From assembly GCF_000400715.1 (NCBI RefSeq), contig NZ_KE007351.1, positions 124,001-188,000 of the forward strand: a DNA stretch of 64,000 nucleotides, read 5' to 3'. The position numbers and the translations under genes are program-made. Below, one piece after another: positions 18,557 through 28,595 of this stretch (positions within the stretch are counted from its first letter, which is position 1; every line of letters starts with the position of its first letter). Source of the stretch: Acinetobacter genomosp. 15BJ. Its GTDB lineage: Bacteria; Pseudomonadota; Gammaproteobacteria; Pseudomonadales; Moraxellaceae. The notes beneath the pieces are model-generated. The model saw only the letters and a program-made list of their open reading frames with translations. It did no database searches and had not been told where the DNA came from.

Positions 18557-18958
18557 GCGCTTGAACTTATCATTCTTCTTAATTTTGTTATTTTTTATTC
18601 TTTTTTCCTATACCATTCAGACCCTCTGAATGCAGACTCCACACCCTTCTCTTTTATTGTTCTTTCTCTTGCTATTCGTTCTTCCTATACCGACTATTCT
18701 GTCAGATTCAATTGTGAAGAAAAATAGCATTTTTCTTATCTCTGTGTAAGAAAAAACGTACAAGTCTGTATAACATTTAACTTAATAATAACAAAAAATT
18801 GTCAGACAATAAGTTTTATATTTCTTCCTTTTATTTGATCATTGAATTGAAGCGAAATAGACTCACATTCTGAAAAGCATGAATTTTCACCTATTCTCAG
18901 AATACCTTATGAACTATATGGATTATGTTGATTTTATAGTGAATTTTGACATGAAAAT
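18557..18958. other. AT-rich gene-free interval
   Basis: I find no reading frame with coding character here. It contains one small perfect hairpin, CATTCAGA-CCC-TCTGAATG at about 18613-18631, and otherwise AT-rich DNA with several pyrimidine-rich stretches. Together with the sRNA candidate to its right it makes a 700-bp break between the serine hydrolase gene and recD. Confidence 0.6.
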
Positions 18959-19056
18959 AAAAAAGCCCTGTAGTCTCTCCCAAAACTACAAGGCTTAGCG
19001 GCTGTAAGTTTCCTCTTTTATCACTTACTTCACTGTAAGTTCGCTGTCATACGACG
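18959..19056 (-). ncRNA. Candidate small RNA downstream of recD
   Basis: On the minus strand a perfect TATAAT lies at 19067-19062, and about 70 nt downstream begins an intrinsic terminator: an 11-bp stem (18985-18995 with 18964-18974, one G-U) followed by T6ATTTT. The roughly 95-nt product would have a hairpin ACTTAC/GTAAGT (19040-19023) and a repeated ACTTACAG (19040-19033 and 19009-19002) around a GAGGAAA segment. I could not find a good -35 box. The alternative is that this is simply the recD terminator, 210 nt beyond the stop. Confidence 0.4.
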
Positions 19057-19205
19057 TTATTATTATATTTTTGCGATTTACCTAGCTTTCCATGCTAGGC
19101 TCTTTGTGTGTACATAATCTCAAAAACCTTGCGCTTGCTCTAGCGACAATATCTCGAATCCTTGTAAGCTTTTACTTACAAAAGAGTGAATTCTAAAGAA
19201 TAAGT

Positions 19206-21017
19206 TCACAATCTGTTCAAATTGATCTTCTGCACTAAACCACTACGGCGAACAGTCCGTATCGTCAATGCCTGCTGTAAAGCCTTTGAATCAGCCAAAA
19301 TACTCACCACTTTTTTAGCACGGGTGACTGCGGTATAGATCAACTCTTGACTCAATAATCTTTCGGCTTGGGCATCCAATACAATTGCGGTATGGGTAAA
19401 CTCCGAACCTTGTGATTTATGAATGGTTAAAGCAAAGGCGGTTTGCATACTGCGTGGCAGTCGATGCGCTGCAATCCATTTATTTAAGCTTGGAAAAAAT
19501 ACTTCAAATTGCTGTGACTGAGTGCGATGTTTAAAACAGATGCCAATATCACCATTAGAAATCCCAAGCTGATAGTCATTATAGGTCATCATTACAGGAC
19601 GGCCGATATACCAGTCTCCAACAGCGATTTGCTTTAGTTGCTGATTGAGCCAATGTCCTGCATAACGATTCAATTGCTCAATCCCCAACGATCCATGTCG
19701 AACTGCAGTCAAGATTCGATAATCATCAAAAGCCTGTATCACCTGCTGAATATACGCTACACGCTCATCCGCATTGATATAAGCTTTCAACGCATCCACA
19801 TAGCCCTGAAATCCAGCCATTAACTGATGTTGGTAGGGTTCAATATCAACCTGCTGTTGCTCGGGTAGATATTCCAACTGGATCAGGTCAGGCATATCTT
19901 TATTTAAGGAAATCGTTTGCAAAGGTGCAGCCTGAACAATTTCCATCTCTAGTTTTGATAAGACTAAATCGGGATCGCTTAGATCTTGCTGTGCCTGAAT
20001 AAATCGTGCGAATTGCCCAATCTTGGCCTCACCAGAGAAACGGCGGCTGGTCTGTAGCTGGACTCGATTTTCAGTCAATGCCTGTACTTGCTGTAAATCA
20101 GCAAGAACTGAACCCACATCAACCGAAGCCAACTGATTGGCATCACCAAGCAAAATAATTCGGCATTGATCTGGAACTGCCTCAAATAACAGGGTTGCCA
20201 AATTTAAATCTAGCATTGAGGCTTCATCGACCACAATCACGTCATAAGGCAAAGGCTGTTTTTGATTAAACCTCGGTATTTGTCGCTTTCCTATACCCAG
20301 CAAACGATGCAAAGTCTGTGTAGTTTGATTGCGCAACTCATCGGTGATGAGTCCTGATTGTAATAATTTCGGATCATTAAAAGAGTTTTGTAGCGCTTCC
20401 TTCATACGCTGTGCAGCTTTGCCTGTCGGTGCCGCCATGGCAATACGAATATCAGGAATGGTCTGGTTGAGGGCTGCAATAATACGCGCCAAGGTATAGG
20501 TTTTACCCGTCCCTGGTCCACCTGTAATAATGCTCAGGCCTTGTTGCAGTACCATTTTCAATGCAGCCTGTTGGTGTACGTCACTGAGTAAGTCTTGATA
20601 ATGTTCAGCCTCAACAGCCTGAATCGTTTGTCGCTTTAATCGACAAATCTGTTCTGCAAGGCGTTGCTCTAGATGCCAATATCGGTATAATGCCAAGCCC
20701 TGCTGATCATAGACACACGGCGCGACTTGCCTCACTGCAATTTCACTAGAAACTGCTAAATCGGCCAGTGCTTCAATCTGTATTGGATCAGCCTCAATAC
20801 AACTATCGCCCTGCAGACTGGCTTCAACCAGTTGTTGTAATACCTGTGCAGCGTTAACTGTTTGAGTAGATTGAGAAAATGGTGCTTGTGAGAGATAGTT
20901 ACTCCACATATTTAACCATGTCATTTGTGCTGACTGATCAGCAACTTGTTTGTCCACAGAGTTATCCTCAAACTTACCCACACGCTTGTCCACAAGGTTA
21001 TAAACAGAGTTATTCAC
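19206..21017 (-). CDS. recD: Exodeoxyribonuclease V subunit RecD
   Basis: The 5'-3' helicase subunit of RecBCD, which processes double-strand breaks and degrades linear DNA. Visible are Walker A GGPGTGKTYTLARI, the DEASMLD box, GDANQLASVD, and the late motif FALTIHKSQGSEF plus YTAVTRAKK at the C terminus. The frame opens with GTG at 21017, but the first 25 codons are a tetrapeptide repeat (NNSV-YNLV-DKRV-GKFE-DNSV-DKQV) made by the 12-bp DNA repeat there. Starts at GTG 20957 (behind GAGG) or ATG 20924 are also possible. It follows recB by 40 nt, the last gene of recC-recB-recD. Confidence 0.95.
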   Translation of the reverse strand: MNNSVYNLVDKRVGKFEDNSVDKQVADQSAQMTWLNMWSNYLSQAPFSQSTQTVNAAQVLQQLVEASLQGDSCIEADPIQIEALADLAVSSEIAVRQVAPCVYDQQGLALYRYWHLEQRLAEQICRLKRQTIQAVEAEHYQDLLSDVHQQAALKMVLQQGLSIITGGPGTGKTYTLARIIAALNQTIPDIRIAMAAPTGKAAQRMKEALQNSFNDPKLLQSGLITDELRNQTTQTLHRLLGIGKRQIPRFNQKQPLPYDVIVVDEASMLDLNLATLLFEAVPDQCRIILLGDANQLASVDVGSVLADLQQVQALTENRVQLQTSRRFSGEAKIGQFARFIQAQQDLSDPDLVLSKLEMEIVQAAPLQTISLNKDMPDLIQLEYLPEQQQVDIEPYQHQLMAGFQGYVDALKAYINADERVAYIQQVIQAFDDYRILTAVRHGSLGIEQLNRYAGHWLNQQLKQIAVGDWYIGRPVMMTYNDYQLGISNGDIGICFKHRTQSQQFEVFFPSLNKWIAAHRLPRSMQTAFALTIHKSQGSEFTHTAIVLDAQAERLLSQELIYTAVTRAKKVVSILADSKALQQALTIRTVRRSGLVQKINLNRL

Positions 21018-21021
21018 AAGC
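20950..21021. repeat. Six 12-bp repeats, each a DnaA-box-like 9-mer
   Basis: Starting at 20950, 20962, 20974, 20986, 20998 and 21010 the plus strand reads TTGTCCACA, TTATCCTCA, TTACCCACA, TTGTCCACA, TTATAAACA and TTATTCACA. Each is followed by three variable bases (GAG, AAC, CGC, AGG, GAG, AGC). The sixth matches the DnaA box TTATNCACA exactly; the others differ at one position. All lie in the same orientation, with the array covering the proposed recD start. Confidence 0.8.
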
Positions 21022-21056
21022 TAAGCTTTTGTTTAATTTAAATTCAACCACTTTAT

Positions 21057-24000
21057 CTACACCATTTTCCCTGCTTTATCCTCAGCAAAATATCCAAGAA
21101 TTGCATCTAAACGCAAGATGAACTCATCTTCAGGTTTCCAGTAGAAACAGCCCTGCTGTGCTTGCCCATTCATACCACGTAAATACAGATATGATGCGCC
21201 GCCTAAATGCTGCTGCATATTATAATCCTGCAATTTCACCGACAGATAACGATGCAATGCTACGAGATACAAGGCTGCTTGTAGCCAATAGCTTGACAGC
21301 GACATGCTTTCCGCAATCTGAGCTGACTGATAATCCAGTTGCTCTGCCCCCAGATAATTACTCTTATAATCGGCAATATGGTAACGCTGTCCATCGAAGT
21401 AGACCAAATCGATTGAACCATTTAAATAACGGGCTGACTTTGCTTCCAATAATTCAGGCATTTCAATGCCGTATTCTTCAAATAGCTGCTGCACACGTTG
21501 CATTGCTAGCACCCGATCAGACAACGCCAAATAAAATGGACATTCAGACAAGTATTGTCCTGCAGCTAATTGGTTTAACTGAAAGCCCTGATTGAGTGGC
21601 GTGTGTAATACTTCATTGAGCCAATCGGCGATCCATTGATAGAGTTGCTGCTCAGCATTTTCTTGTTCAGGGAAATGCTGTTGATATTGTAATAACAGTT
21701 CTGACCATAAACTTTGATAGGTATTTTTAAAACGACGGCGAATTTCCTCTACCCACGTTTGGGGTTGCTGAAAATCAATCTGCTCAAAAATTTCGTGCAG
21801 GAAATTACCTGCCAAGGTCCCTTTCGGGAAATATTGTTTAATCCAAGCAATAGGCTGAGCCGCGACTGTATTTTCCAGTTCTAAAAAATTCAACTCATCT
21901 TCTGCCTGCTCAAAATCGGCATCGATATTGGCCAATCGATCAGCGCGAGTCGCTTTATGCTTTAGATGCTGCGCCAAATAACTAAAGCTGGTTTTACCCC
22001 GCGTATAGAAACGCTGTGTAGGTAAAGGTTGAGCCAAGAGTGCAACCTGTTGTTGGGTTTGTTGCATCTGTAAGGCTTGTGGTCGCTCTAAGATCAGCGC
22101 AGCATCGGTACTATAAGGATGTTGAAAGTTATCGCCTTGATTCTTCCAAAAAGCCAAACCTGAAAACTTATTTTTATCGCCTTTTTCCGGTTCAAACACG
22201 GCATAAACACGGTGACTGGCGCGCGTCAGTGCCACATACCACAGCCGGTTTTGTTCCGCTAAAGCGCGTTGCTGATGTTGATCCAGCTCAGTTTGCTGTA
22301 AAAATTTTTTATCCGCCACTGCCACCACCCGTTGCGTCCGTATTTGCCCCGTCTCAGGCAACTGGATTTCAGTGGTAGAAAAATTCAGTGTTTTCTGTAC
22401 TTCAGCAAAAGCCTTATTCGCTCCCAGTAAAAAGACGATTTTAAACTCCAAACCTTTGGACTGATGAATAGTCATCAGTTGCACACCCGCTTCACTGGAC
22501 AGCTTGTGTTCTAGCTCCCAATCGCGATCACTTGGTGAATTTAATTGTTTTAAATACCAGTGATACAGGTTTTGCATCCCTTGTACATGTTCACTGTGCT
22601 GACTCAAGAGATCAGTGAGGTGGCGTAGATTCACCACGGCACGTTCATTGTCTTTACTTTGTGTAGCCACCAGTTGCTGCCAAAGACCAAACTGATTTAA
22701 GCAACGCTGCCATGCCGATAAAAAGCCCTGATTCAGCCACATTTCGCGTATGTCATCAAACTGCTGAATATAATCGCTCAAGCCTTCTGCACTTTGTTCT
22801 AAGGCCAAAAATCGAGCAAGATCAAACCCAAATAACCGGCTAAGTAAAGCCCGTTTGAGCTTGGCTTCGTCATAAGGATGAAGCAACGCCGTCAACAAGG
22901 CTCCCACATCCTGTGCAATGCTGGAATCAAACACACTTCGTTTCGAAGGTCGGTTGACCCGAATTCCCATACGTTCCAATACATATTGCACTTCATCCAG
23001 TTGGCGATGGCTACGCGAAAGAATGGCAATATCATCTTCATCAATGGCAGTTGGGACATCACCATCTAAGTACAATTGCTTTAAATAAGATTGATTGAGC
23101 AAGTGCTGAATCTGCCACGCCACCTGTGTGGCCTGCTCGTTACCCTCTTGCAAATGCAACCAGCGCAAAGGCATTGGATTGGGTTGGGCATTTTCAACCA
23201 AGGCAGGGTGTGGACGTGAACCCGCTTGAATTGGGTCATAGCTGACCTGCTCGCCAAAATCGATCTGACGCTGAAACAGGAGATCCACCACTTCCACCAG
23301 CTGTTTCACCGAACGGTGGTTATGCACCAACTTATACTCACGCCCCTGTTTGGCCATAATATCCTGATAGGCATTCAGGAAGGTCAGCATATCTCCACCA
23401 CGGAAACCATAAATCGCCTGCTTACGGTCTCCCACCATAATCATGCAGCCTTTTTGGTAACGTTGCGGATGGCGCCAGATACTGGCCAACATATCATCTT
23501 GATCTTGGTTGGTATCCTGAAACTCATCCACCAGAATCAATGGATAGCGTGACTGTACAAATACCGCGAAACGTTGTCCTTGCTCACCTTTCAAGGCTTC
23601 TGACAAAGTCTTGATTTGCTGAGCAAAGGTGGTCTCCCCTTTTTGCTGCAACACTTGTGGCAAGCGCTTTTTGACTTCAACACATAAATAGGCTTTCAAA
23701 TAGACTTGTAACTGCTCAAATTCTTGCTGAGTCTGCTGCACAGCTTGAAACAGCTTTTGCAATTGCAACACACTTGGATGTTGATAGAAGCCTTCGGCAA
23801 TTTCCGCAGGACATTTCTTAAAAATTTTTTGCGCTTCGAATTTGTCTAAAAACTTAAATACCGCATCACGCGCGTCGGCAAAGTAGGCATCAAAGATCTG
23901 TATATTCTCAGGACTGTTGAGTGCAGTTAATAATGGCGGCAAGGATTCTGTAAACAGTTTATGAAAGGCATTGTTGCGGAAAGAAGCACCATTGATATGT

Positions 24001-24770
24001 GCATAATATGCGCCCTCTAACTGAAAGTATTCAGCCAAGCTGCTCAGGTCAATCTGCTGTGCTTGCTGTTGCCATTGCTGCAACTGAGCTAAGTCAATTT
24101 CAGGCCTAGCAGGCAGTTTGAATTGTGCCGAACTAAAATTCAGCGAACTTTCCACCATCCCGACAAAATGATCGACACTCTTCAGTCCACCCACACTATA
24201 TAGCGCATTGATCACTTGCTGCGGTTGGGTCTGAATCCACTCACGCAACACATCATGAATCAATTGACGGGTATAGCTTTTGGCATCCTCAGTAATTTCA
24301 GCGCGTTCGATTTTGCCACTTTCAAAAGCAAACTCACGCAATAACTTTTGGCTAAAGCTATCCAAGGTTCCGACAAACAATTCATCTAACTGATCAATGA
24401 CCAATTTTAGCCGTTCACAGGCATAGGCAATCCGCGGTGCAAAGTTTTTTAAGACCTGCTGTTTTAACGGATCAGCCTCCTGTAATGCCTGCGCCTGAAT
24501 ATCTTGTTCCAATACATCACGAAAAGGTTCTAAAAACTCAAGGATTTCGACCAAACGTAGACGGATACGCGTTTTAAGTTCTGCGGCTGCAGCACGAGTA
24601 AAGGTAGTGGCAATCACCTGATTGGGCAGATATTTCTCTAAGAAAATCCGCACCATCAAACTGGATAGTGTATAGGTTTTACCTGTCCCCGCTGAGGCTT
24701 CAATCAGATGTAAGCCTTCAAATTGGATATCCCCAATCGGCTGATAAGACACTGGTTTCTGCGTGCTCAT
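21057..24770 (-). CDS. recB: Exodeoxyribonuclease V subunit RecB
   Basis: The 3'-5' helicase and nuclease subunit of RecBCD; it also loads RecA. The UvrD-type motor has Walker A EASAGTGKTYTLSSLMVRIF at the N terminus, the DEFQDTNQDQ box near residue 415, and VQLMTIHQSKGLEFKIVFLLG near 770. The C-terminal nuclease domain shows GSIDLVYFDGQRYHIADYKSNYLG, the metal-binding Asp...Asp-Tyr-Lys motif. At 1237 residues it is near the usual length. It starts 3 nt after the recC stop, so the two are translationally linked. Confidence 0.97.
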   Translation of the reverse strand: MSTQKPVSYQPIGDIQFEGLHLIEASAGTGKTYTLSSLMVRIFLEKYLPNQVIATTFTRAAAAELKTRIRLRLVEILEFLEPFRDVLEQDIQAQALQEADPLKQQVLKNFAPRIAYACERLKLVIDQLDELFVGTLDSFSQKLLREFAFESGKIERAEITEDAKSYTRQLIHDVLREWIQTQPQQVINALYSVGGLKSVDHFVGMVESSLNFSSAQFKLPARPEIDLAQLQQWQQQAQQIDLSSLAEYFQLEGAYYAHINGASFRNNAFHKLFTESLPPLLTALNSPENIQIFDAYFADARDAVFKFLDKFEAQKIFKKCPAEIAEGFYQHPSVLQLQKLFQAVQQTQQEFEQLQVYLKAYLCVEVKKRLPQVLQQKGETTFAQQIKTLSEALKGEQGQRFAVFVQSRYPLILVDEFQDTNQDQDDMLASIWRHPQRYQKGCMIMVGDRKQAIYGFRGGDMLTFLNAYQDIMAKQGREYKLVHNHRSVKQLVEVVDLLFQRQIDFGEQVSYDPIQAGSRPHPALVENAQPNPMPLRWLHLQEGNEQATQVAWQIQHLLNQSYLKQLYLDGDVPTAIDEDDIAILSRSHRQLDEVQYVLERMGIRVNRPSKRSVFDSSIAQDVGALLTALLHPYDEAKLKRALLSRLFGFDLARFLALEQSAEGLSDYIQQFDDIREMWLNQGFLSAWQRCLNQFGLWQQLVATQSKDNERAVVNLRHLTDLLSQHSEHVQGMQNLYHWYLKQLNSPSDRDWELEHKLSSEAGVQLMTIHQSKGLEFKIVFLLGANKAFAEVQKTLNFSTTEIQLPETGQIRTQRVVAVADKKFLQQTELDQHQQRALAEQNRLWYVALTRASHRVYAVFEPEKGDKNKFSGLAFWKNQGDNFQHPYSTDAALILERPQALQMQQTQQQVALLAQPLPTQRFYTRGKTSFSYLAQHLKHKATRADRLANIDADFEQAEDELNFLELENTVAAQPIAWIKQYFPKGTLAGNFLHEIFEQIDFQQPQTWVEEIRRRFKNTYQSLWSELLLQYQQHFPEQENAEQQLYQWIADWLNEVLHTPLNQGFQLNQLAAGQYLSECPFYLALSDRVLAMQRVQQLFEEYGIEMPELLEAKSARYLNGSIDLVYFDGQRYHIADYKSNYLGAEQLDYQSAQIAESMSLSSYWLQAALYLVALHRYLSVKLQDYNMQQHLGGASYLYLRGMNGQAQQGCFYWKPEDEFILRLDAILGYFAEDKAGKMV

Positions 24771-24773
24771 GTC

Positions 24774-27700
24774 TTACTCTACCCGTAAAAATTCAAAAAT
24801 CGGTTGATACAAAGCATAGGAATAATGATCACAGGCATATTGCAATAAAGCGGTTGCATCTTGTTCCTGCAAAATGAATTGCCAATCGCGATGCAATTTA
24901 CAGGCTTCATTCTGAGTCATATCAAAACCCGAGAAATCACCCGTATCATTCCAGTCCTTCAACACTTGTTTTTGACTCTCTTCAGTTAAAACCTGAGTTG
25001 AATCCAGTTCAATCCACTCATATTGCTTGCCCTTTTCTAAAGGCTTTAATACTAAGGCCGCAGGCAATACCACAGGCTGCTGCTGTGCAGCTTGCCAAAG
25101 CTGTAACCATGCCTGCAGATAAGCTTGGGCTTGCTGAGAGTTCAACCCTTCACAGATCACCGTCTGATCGCTAAACACCACAATTCGGCGCTTCGCTGTG
25201 ACAGTCTCACTATTTAATACAGCCAACCAAAGCAAGTATTCCAGCCAGACTTTGGCAAAGCGTTTGGCACGTGCACTGGAAGCATCCAAACTGACCCAAT
25301 CTTGAGTCAGCTGTTTCGGAGTCACACAGGCGATTTGTAATTGTTTCGAGACCCGCCAAACCCGTTGCGTGGTTTCAGTCGGCGATGGGGCGTACTGCTG
25401 CAAGCGTTCCAACAAGCGTTGCTGCTCTAAGCGACTCTGCTGCCAAGCACTGTGCTGGACTTTTCCGACAGGCAACTGATCTTGCAATAGACTTGGTGAA
25501 AGCTTTTCATCCTGCTGCTGTAAAAAATGGCGAATGGCATATTTACCGAGACCATCGAGTAATAACGGTTCAGATTGATCGACCAATTCATTTGCAGTTA
25601 AATTTTCGACACCTAAGGTTTTTAAATACAATCGCGCAGGAAAAGTGACATCCTGAATCCATTGCTGACTCTCCAAAATGATCATTTCATTCTGTTCAAC
25701 AGGATAGGCGGTATTGGCCCATGCCTGCCGCTCACCTTTGACTTGCTGAATCTGTGATGCCACCTTAAACCATTGGTCTTGATAACGCACAGGACGATCC
25801 GAAACAAAGCCGAGTGGATCGAAAGGTTGCAAGCGATGTAAATGGTACAGCGGATAAAGCTGTGCTGGGACTTGCAAAGCATCCAATTCAGCTAAATCCA
25901 CTTCTGATAAAGGAAGACTATCTTCGCCGCTAGTCGGTTTTACAATCAAAGCCAAATGATCACAGAAGCCCTGCAAAACACTGGATGGCTCTCTGACTTC
26001 GCCATCATTGAGATCAAAGCCATTATAAAACAGCCAAACCTGTTCTTGTGCTAACAATACCGCATCCAAAAATGCCCCTTGATCATCTTCCAGACGAGAG
26101 CGATCACCCAATTGCTGACGCAGTGCATCCATCAAGTCAAATGGGATATGGCTGTCTCGATTCGGGAATTTACCCGTATCCAAATTCAATAACACAATGA
26201 GGCGATACGGAATTGGGCGAATTTGTCCAATCTGGCTAAAGGTAATTTGTCCCGTCGGTTCAACTTGCGCGGACTGACTTTCTAGCGTGCGTTGAATTTC
26301 TTCGACAATATAAGGTAAAGGCAAGGAAATTTGACGTAACTGAGTTTCGGTATCTTCATAATAGCTGGCCAAAGTCAGCATACGTTCTTGCTTTTGAATA
26401 ATTTCACGGATTGCTTTTAAAGCAACCACATCAGCTTGTTCAAACTCTTGTACATCCTGTTTGATTCGTTGCAACCAGACTTCAACGGGCAAACGCTGTC
26501 CTTGCTCATGCACCACCAACCAGTCTCGCCGTGCAGATAACTCATGATAAATCTGAATCAGAATCCCAATCAGTTCAAAATCACTTGGTTGTACCAACGC
26601 GTAACTTAAGATGTCTTGCACCATAACATGGGTTGGCACGGCAATCCCAAGCGCCAAACGATCGAGGGCAAATTTGAAACTATAGCGATAGTCTTGGTCA
26701 TCATCGCTGAGCGTTTGTTTTAAATGTTCAGCATCCAAACCACGTTTAAAACCAGCATCGTCAAGTAAACTCAAAATCCGTTGCGCCTGCGTATAATCCA
26801 GCCCATAACGTTGTTGGGTCGCAGCTAAATTTAACCAATCAGCAAAGTCATCTTGGCTAAACCGCCCTTGAGTCAATTGCAAACGTCCAAGCACTGCACG
26901 CCAAGCATTTAAGGCATCTAACTGCGCCACCCCTGCAATTTTAACTGGTAAAAATACTTCATGTTCATTTGCAACCGCAGGAAAGACACTGCGAATTAAA
27001 GGCTCAAGCTCGGCTAGATTTGGGGTCAAAACCAGCACATCACTTGGGCGACGCGGTGTCGTATCTGCTTGAGACAACCAATGCACCAACTGCTCTTTTA
27101 AGACTTCGAGCTGTCGCACACTGGAGTGGCAAACATGAATCTGAATCGAGTCGTCCTCAGGCGCAAGTTCATATTGCTGAGCCTGAGGTTCAGCTAAGTA
27201 GAAAATATCAGACTGAATCTTACCCAGTAGCGTTTCAGGAAACTGCTCTACAAAGGCATCGACCCACTTTCCTTCTTCTCCTGTTGCCAGTTGTGATAAC
27301 AAGGAAAAATGATCACGCGCCTGTTTACCCAAACGGGTCAGTAAGGGATGTCGGGATTCACGATTTAAAGCATTAAAACCTAAACTAAAACTGTCAAAGA
27401 ATGCGGCAATTTCTGCATCACTGGCATTGGGATGTTTGGCGATATAGCGCTCTTTCACGCCCAAGTCATAGCGCTTTTTCCAGAGAGGATCGACACTGTC
27501 AGCCCAATATTCCTGCGATGGGTTATAGTGCAGAATCACCACATCTAAATACTGTCCCAAACGACGTAAAAATTGCAGTTGGCTCGGTGGTAAATCTAAA
27601 ATCGTAAATACAACCACCTGACTCGGCAGTTGTGCCAAAGCGCGTGATCGTGTCTGCTCATTGTCTAGAAGCTGCCAGAAATCAGCATCAATACTTTGCA

Positions 27701-28412
27701 TCTCGATAAAATCATCATGAAAGTAGTTTTGCCACAACCAACGCTGCCAAGCTTCTAATTGTTCGGTTTGTTGTAAGCTAAAAGCTGAAGTTTGTTGATC
27801 TGTTTGAGCAATCAGTTGTTCGATATTTAAGGCTTTATTCTGTCCCCAAGTCGATAGCCAATTCCCAGCACATGTACAATTACTTTGGCAGCCGCGTTGG
27901 CAATGACCCCGATAAATCATATAGTTGTTAAATAGCTGCGAAACCTGCTCCGCTACCCAATACAACATACTCTGTTTTTTAAGTTGTTTTTCAGTGCCTT
28001 GTTGTAGTTGATCGGCACTGGCATAAATCCGTTGCACAATTGAATATAAAGGGTGCTCATTCGCAACAGTATTCTGTTCGTGTTGAATAAAAGGCTGTAA
28101 GGCTTGATGAATACGCCACTTTAAAATCAAACGCGGAATATTGGCTTTACGCACTTGCTCTTTGTTTTCCAAAACTTGTTGGTAGGCATACCATTGAAAA
28201 CCACGAATGCGTTGGTGAAATTGATAGTTGGCAGTCATGCCTTGTTGTTCGGCAATTTTTTGCGTCAGCCATTGTTCTTGTGCGGGACTTGGGACAATAA
28301 AATGCTGGGTTTTAAACACCTGAAAGGGTGAGTTACTCGGCTGAGTGATTGATGCCATCACACCTTGTAATAACACATCAAGGCGTTGACTTTGAATAAC
28401 ATGAATACCCAT
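24774..28412 (-). CDS. recC: Exodeoxyribonuclease V subunit RecC
   Basis: Scaffold subunit of RecBCD that holds an inactive helicase/nuclease-like fold and recognises Chi. The N terminus MGIHVIQSQRLDVLLQGVMASI, with FIVPSPAQEQWLTQKIAEQQGMTANYQF, is typical, as are DVLVLTPNLAELEPLIRSVF and ITFSQIGQIRPIPYRLIVLLNLDTGKFP. At 1212 residues it is slightly longer than E. coli RecC (1122). It is first of the three-gene run. The region upstream (28413-28595) is a short divergent promoter region shared with the next gene. Which Chi sequence is used cannot be read from the protein. Confidence 0.96.
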   Translation of the reverse strand: MGIHVIQSQRLDVLLQGVMASITQPSNSPFQVFKTQHFIVPSPAQEQWLTQKIAEQQGMTANYQFHQRIRGFQWYAYQQVLENKEQVRKANIPRLILKWRIHQALQPFIQHEQNTVANEHPLYSIVQRIYASADQLQQGTEKQLKKQSMLYWVAEQVSQLFNNYMIYRGHCQRGCQSNCTCAGNWLSTWGQNKALNIEQLIAQTDQQTSAFSLQQTEQLEAWQRWLWQNYFHDDFIEMQSIDADFWQLLDNEQTRSRALAQLPSQVVVFTILDLPPSQLQFLRRLGQYLDVVILHYNPSQEYWADSVDPLWKKRYDLGVKERYIAKHPNASDAEIAAFFDSFSLGFNALNRESRHPLLTRLGKQARDHFSLLSQLATGEEGKWVDAFVEQFPETLLGKIQSDIFYLAEPQAQQYELAPEDDSIQIHVCHSSVRQLEVLKEQLVHWLSQADTTPRRPSDVLVLTPNLAELEPLIRSVFPAVANEHEVFLPVKIAGVAQLDALNAWRAVLGRLQLTQGRFSQDDFADWLNLAATQQRYGLDYTQAQRILSLLDDAGFKRGLDAEHLKQTLSDDDQDYRYSFKFALDRLALGIAVPTHVMVQDILSYALVQPSDFELIGILIQIYHELSARRDWLVVHEQGQRLPVEVWLQRIKQDVQEFEQADVVALKAIREIIQKQERMLTLASYYEDTETQLRQISLPLPYIVEEIQRTLESQSAQVEPTGQITFSQIGQIRPIPYRLIVLLNLDTGKFPNRDSHIPFDLMDALRQQLGDRSRLEDDQGAFLDAVLLAQEQVWLFYNGFDLNDGEVREPSSVLQGFCDHLALIVKPTSGEDSLPLSEVDLAELDALQVPAQLYPLYHLHRLQPFDPLGFVSDRPVRYQDQWFKVASQIQQVKGERQAWANTAYPVEQNEMIILESQQWIQDVTFPARLYLKTLGVENLTANELVDQSEPLLLDGLGKYAIRHFLQQQDEKLSPSLLQDQLPVGKVQHSAWQQSRLEQQRLLERLQQYAPSPTETTQRVWRVSKQLQIACVTPKQLTQDWVSLDASSARAKRFAKVWLEYLLWLAVLNSETVTAKRRIVVFSDQTVICEGLNSQQAQAYLQAWLQLWQAAQQQPVVLPAALVLKPLEKGKQYEWIELDSTQVLTEESQKQVLKDWNDTGDFSGFDMTQNEACKLHRDWQFILQEQDATALLQYACDHYSYALYQPIFEFLRVE

Positions 28413-28595
28413 GCGTTAATATAACCCCATCCATAAATCACCATTTTGCTCTACCAAAATGTCTATCATCATCACTATACAACTTCAGATCACTATGTCA
28501 CGCTAAACACACAATCCAATAAAAAAATTGTTTTGAATTTCACCACTCAATACGATTGAATGTACTATCAAGGGATAGACTTTAGGTATAACTTT

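Noticed and set aside
20879-21121. An 80-codon frame antisense to the start of recD (repeats of CPQSYPQ type)
   Set aside because: It arises from reading the 12-bp repeat on the other strand; no start signals, and it overlaps recB and recD.
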